Assembly (NCBI GenBank): GCA_026706425.1
Contig: JAPOYW010000102.1
Location: forward strand, 1 to 8,050
Origin: Gammaproteobacteria bacterium
Lineage (GTDB): Bacteria > Pseudomonadota > Gammaproteobacteria > Pseudomonadales > Azotimanducaceae
Length of the DNA: 8,050 nt
Direction of reading: 5' to 3'
The position numbers and the translations under genes are program-made. The notes beneath the pieces were generated by a model, which saw only the letters and a list, made by a program, of their open reading frames with translations, did no database searches and was not told where the DNA came from. Shown here piece by piece: positions 7,416 to 8,050 of this stretch; the first letter of the stretch is position 1; every line of letters starts with the position of its first letter.

Positions 7416-7744
7416 TCGATTCACTGGGTGCGCTGCCACCCCTTCTACGTGAAAAGCTGGCATCCGCTCTGGACACCGGCCTGCTGCCGCGAAGCCCTTG
7501 CGCAACGACACTTCGATCCGTACTCGGCCTCCGGACCGGAGGTGAGGAATTGGTAGCCGGCTTGAGAGAGTTGGAGACACTTGGTGTCACGGGTAGTGGG
7601 GCAGCGGCTTGGCTACGTGCGTTGACGCGCGTCGGTAATCGGAACTACCTCCCCGACCTAGTCTGCCGCTGCGGCCAAGCGCGGTTTGGTGAATGCCCAA
7701 AGGACTTACGAGTCGTGGTCGGGCTGGTGGGGGCCGCCGCCTGA
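7412..7744 (+). pseudogene. drmC: DISARM DrmC, N-terminal fragment only
   Basis: DrmC is the phospholipase D-family member of DISARM. ATG 7412 overlaps the drmB stop (ATGA). The first 83 or so codons fit the DrmC N-terminus: IDSLGALPPLLREKLASAL, LRSVLGLRTGGEELVAGL, LGVTGSGAAAWLRAL and LPDLV. After about position 7660 the resemblance ends. The remaining 28 or so codons (CRCGQARFGECPKDL..., stop 7742-7744) are an out-of-frame reading of the next gene. DrmC is normally about 240 residues with HKD catalytic motifs; none of the three frames downstream shows one before the next gene takes over. The 3' two thirds have therefore been deleted. The catalytic domain is missing, so the product cannot have phospholipase D-type activity. 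The call rests on position after drmB and on N-terminal sequence. Confidence 0.8.
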
Positions 7745-8050
7745 ATATGTCGGGACCATGGGCGTTGCGAAGGCCGTCCATCGACTTGACAGCGTCAAGT
7801 GGGTGACGCTTGAGCACAACGTGCGCGATGCACTTCGTGAAGCGCGTGGGGGCATGGGACGACCCGCGGACAACCTGTCCAGAAAAGGGCGTTTCGACAT
7901 GGTGGTTTGGGGCGCCAACAAACCGCAAGGGGTCATCGAGGTCAAGACACGGGGATACTCGACCACCTCGGCGGGATACTCCACGGTTGCTCCCAACCCG
8001 AGCAGAGGAACACGCAGTAGGTCTTGCCGTGGTCCCGGTCCAGTCCGTTC
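7662..8050 (+). pseudogene. PD-(D/E)XK-like nuclease-type protein, partial; probably 5'-truncated
   Basis: Frame 3 is open from just after a TAG (7659-7661) to the window end. It reads QRTYESWSGWWGPPPEYVGT, VKWVTLEHNVRDALREARGG, then GRFDMVVWGANKPQGVIEVK (about 7887-7946). The Asp in RFDMVVW followed by EVK twelve residues on is a PD-(D/E)XK-type catalytic arrangement. The WSGWW..PEY and LEHNV segments resemble N-terminal parts of unnamed proteins carrying such a domain; this is from memory. Possible starts are TTG 7686 and GTG 7689, both without a clear ribosome binding site, and the frame abuts the broken end of drmC, so the true start was probably lost with the same deletion. After EVKTRGYSTTS the frame becomes implausible, while frame 1 from about 7972 reads AEEHAVGLAVVPVQS, which suggests a further frameshift. 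Role unknown; a DNA-cleaving defence protein is a reasonable guess. Confidence 0.55.

Noticed and set aside
1..8050. CRISPR arrays, tRNA or rRNA genes, insertion sequences
   Set aside because: I saw no regularly spaced repeats, no tRNA-like cloverleaf or rRNA sequence, and no transposase or terminal inverted repeat pair in the window.

Overview
The window is GC-rich, uses GTG starts freely and packs its genes with 4-base overlaps. One candidate promoter has a TAnnnT-type -10. This suggests a high-GC bacterium, most likely an actinomycete, but the sequence does not prove it. I recognised the genes from translated sequence alone; no database search was run.

The main content is a decayed DISARM anti-phage locus. 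Positions 2138-7744 carry, on the plus strand, a small conserved-looking gene, then drmA (helicase), drmB (DUF1998 protein) and the start of drmC (phospholipase D family). Each carries at least one inactivating lesion. The small gene has one in-frame stop at 2327-2329. drmA has a frameshift at 4129-4134 and a large internal deletion at about 4923-4928 that removes most of the second RecA-like domain. drmB has a frameshift at about 5786-5799. drmC loses its catalytic part after about 7660. The overlaps between these genes are intact (GTGA at 2509, ATGA at 5614, ATGA at 7412), so they were once one translationally coupled operon. drmA is also unusual in carrying an extra N-terminal domain of about 105 residues, resembling DUF6575-type proteins.

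Left of the operon, on the minus strand (1-811), lies the C-terminal part of a NACHT/STAND-type NTPase. Its reading frame is open to the window edge, but it has lost its N-terminal ATPase half. Between it and DISARM is an intact divergent two-gene unit: an unrecognised helical protein (894-1388) and a DUF2335-type membrane protein (1385-1906). A gene-poor stretch, 1907-2137, holds a hairpin flanked by imperfect direct repeats and a candidate promoter for the DISARM operon. At the right end (from about 7662) is part of a protein with a PD-(D/E)XK-like nuclease signature. It abuts truncated drmC and may itself be frameshifted near 7970.

The region therefore reads as a degenerating defence island. 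In an intact relative the operon would be: small NPPT-motif protein, DUF6575-like/DrmA fusion helicase, DrmB, DrmC. No DNA methyltransferase gene, normally part of DISARM, is visible in the window. Homopolymer and dinucleotide indels could be sequencing errors, but the nonsense codon, the large drmA deletion and the truncations are harder to explain that way.
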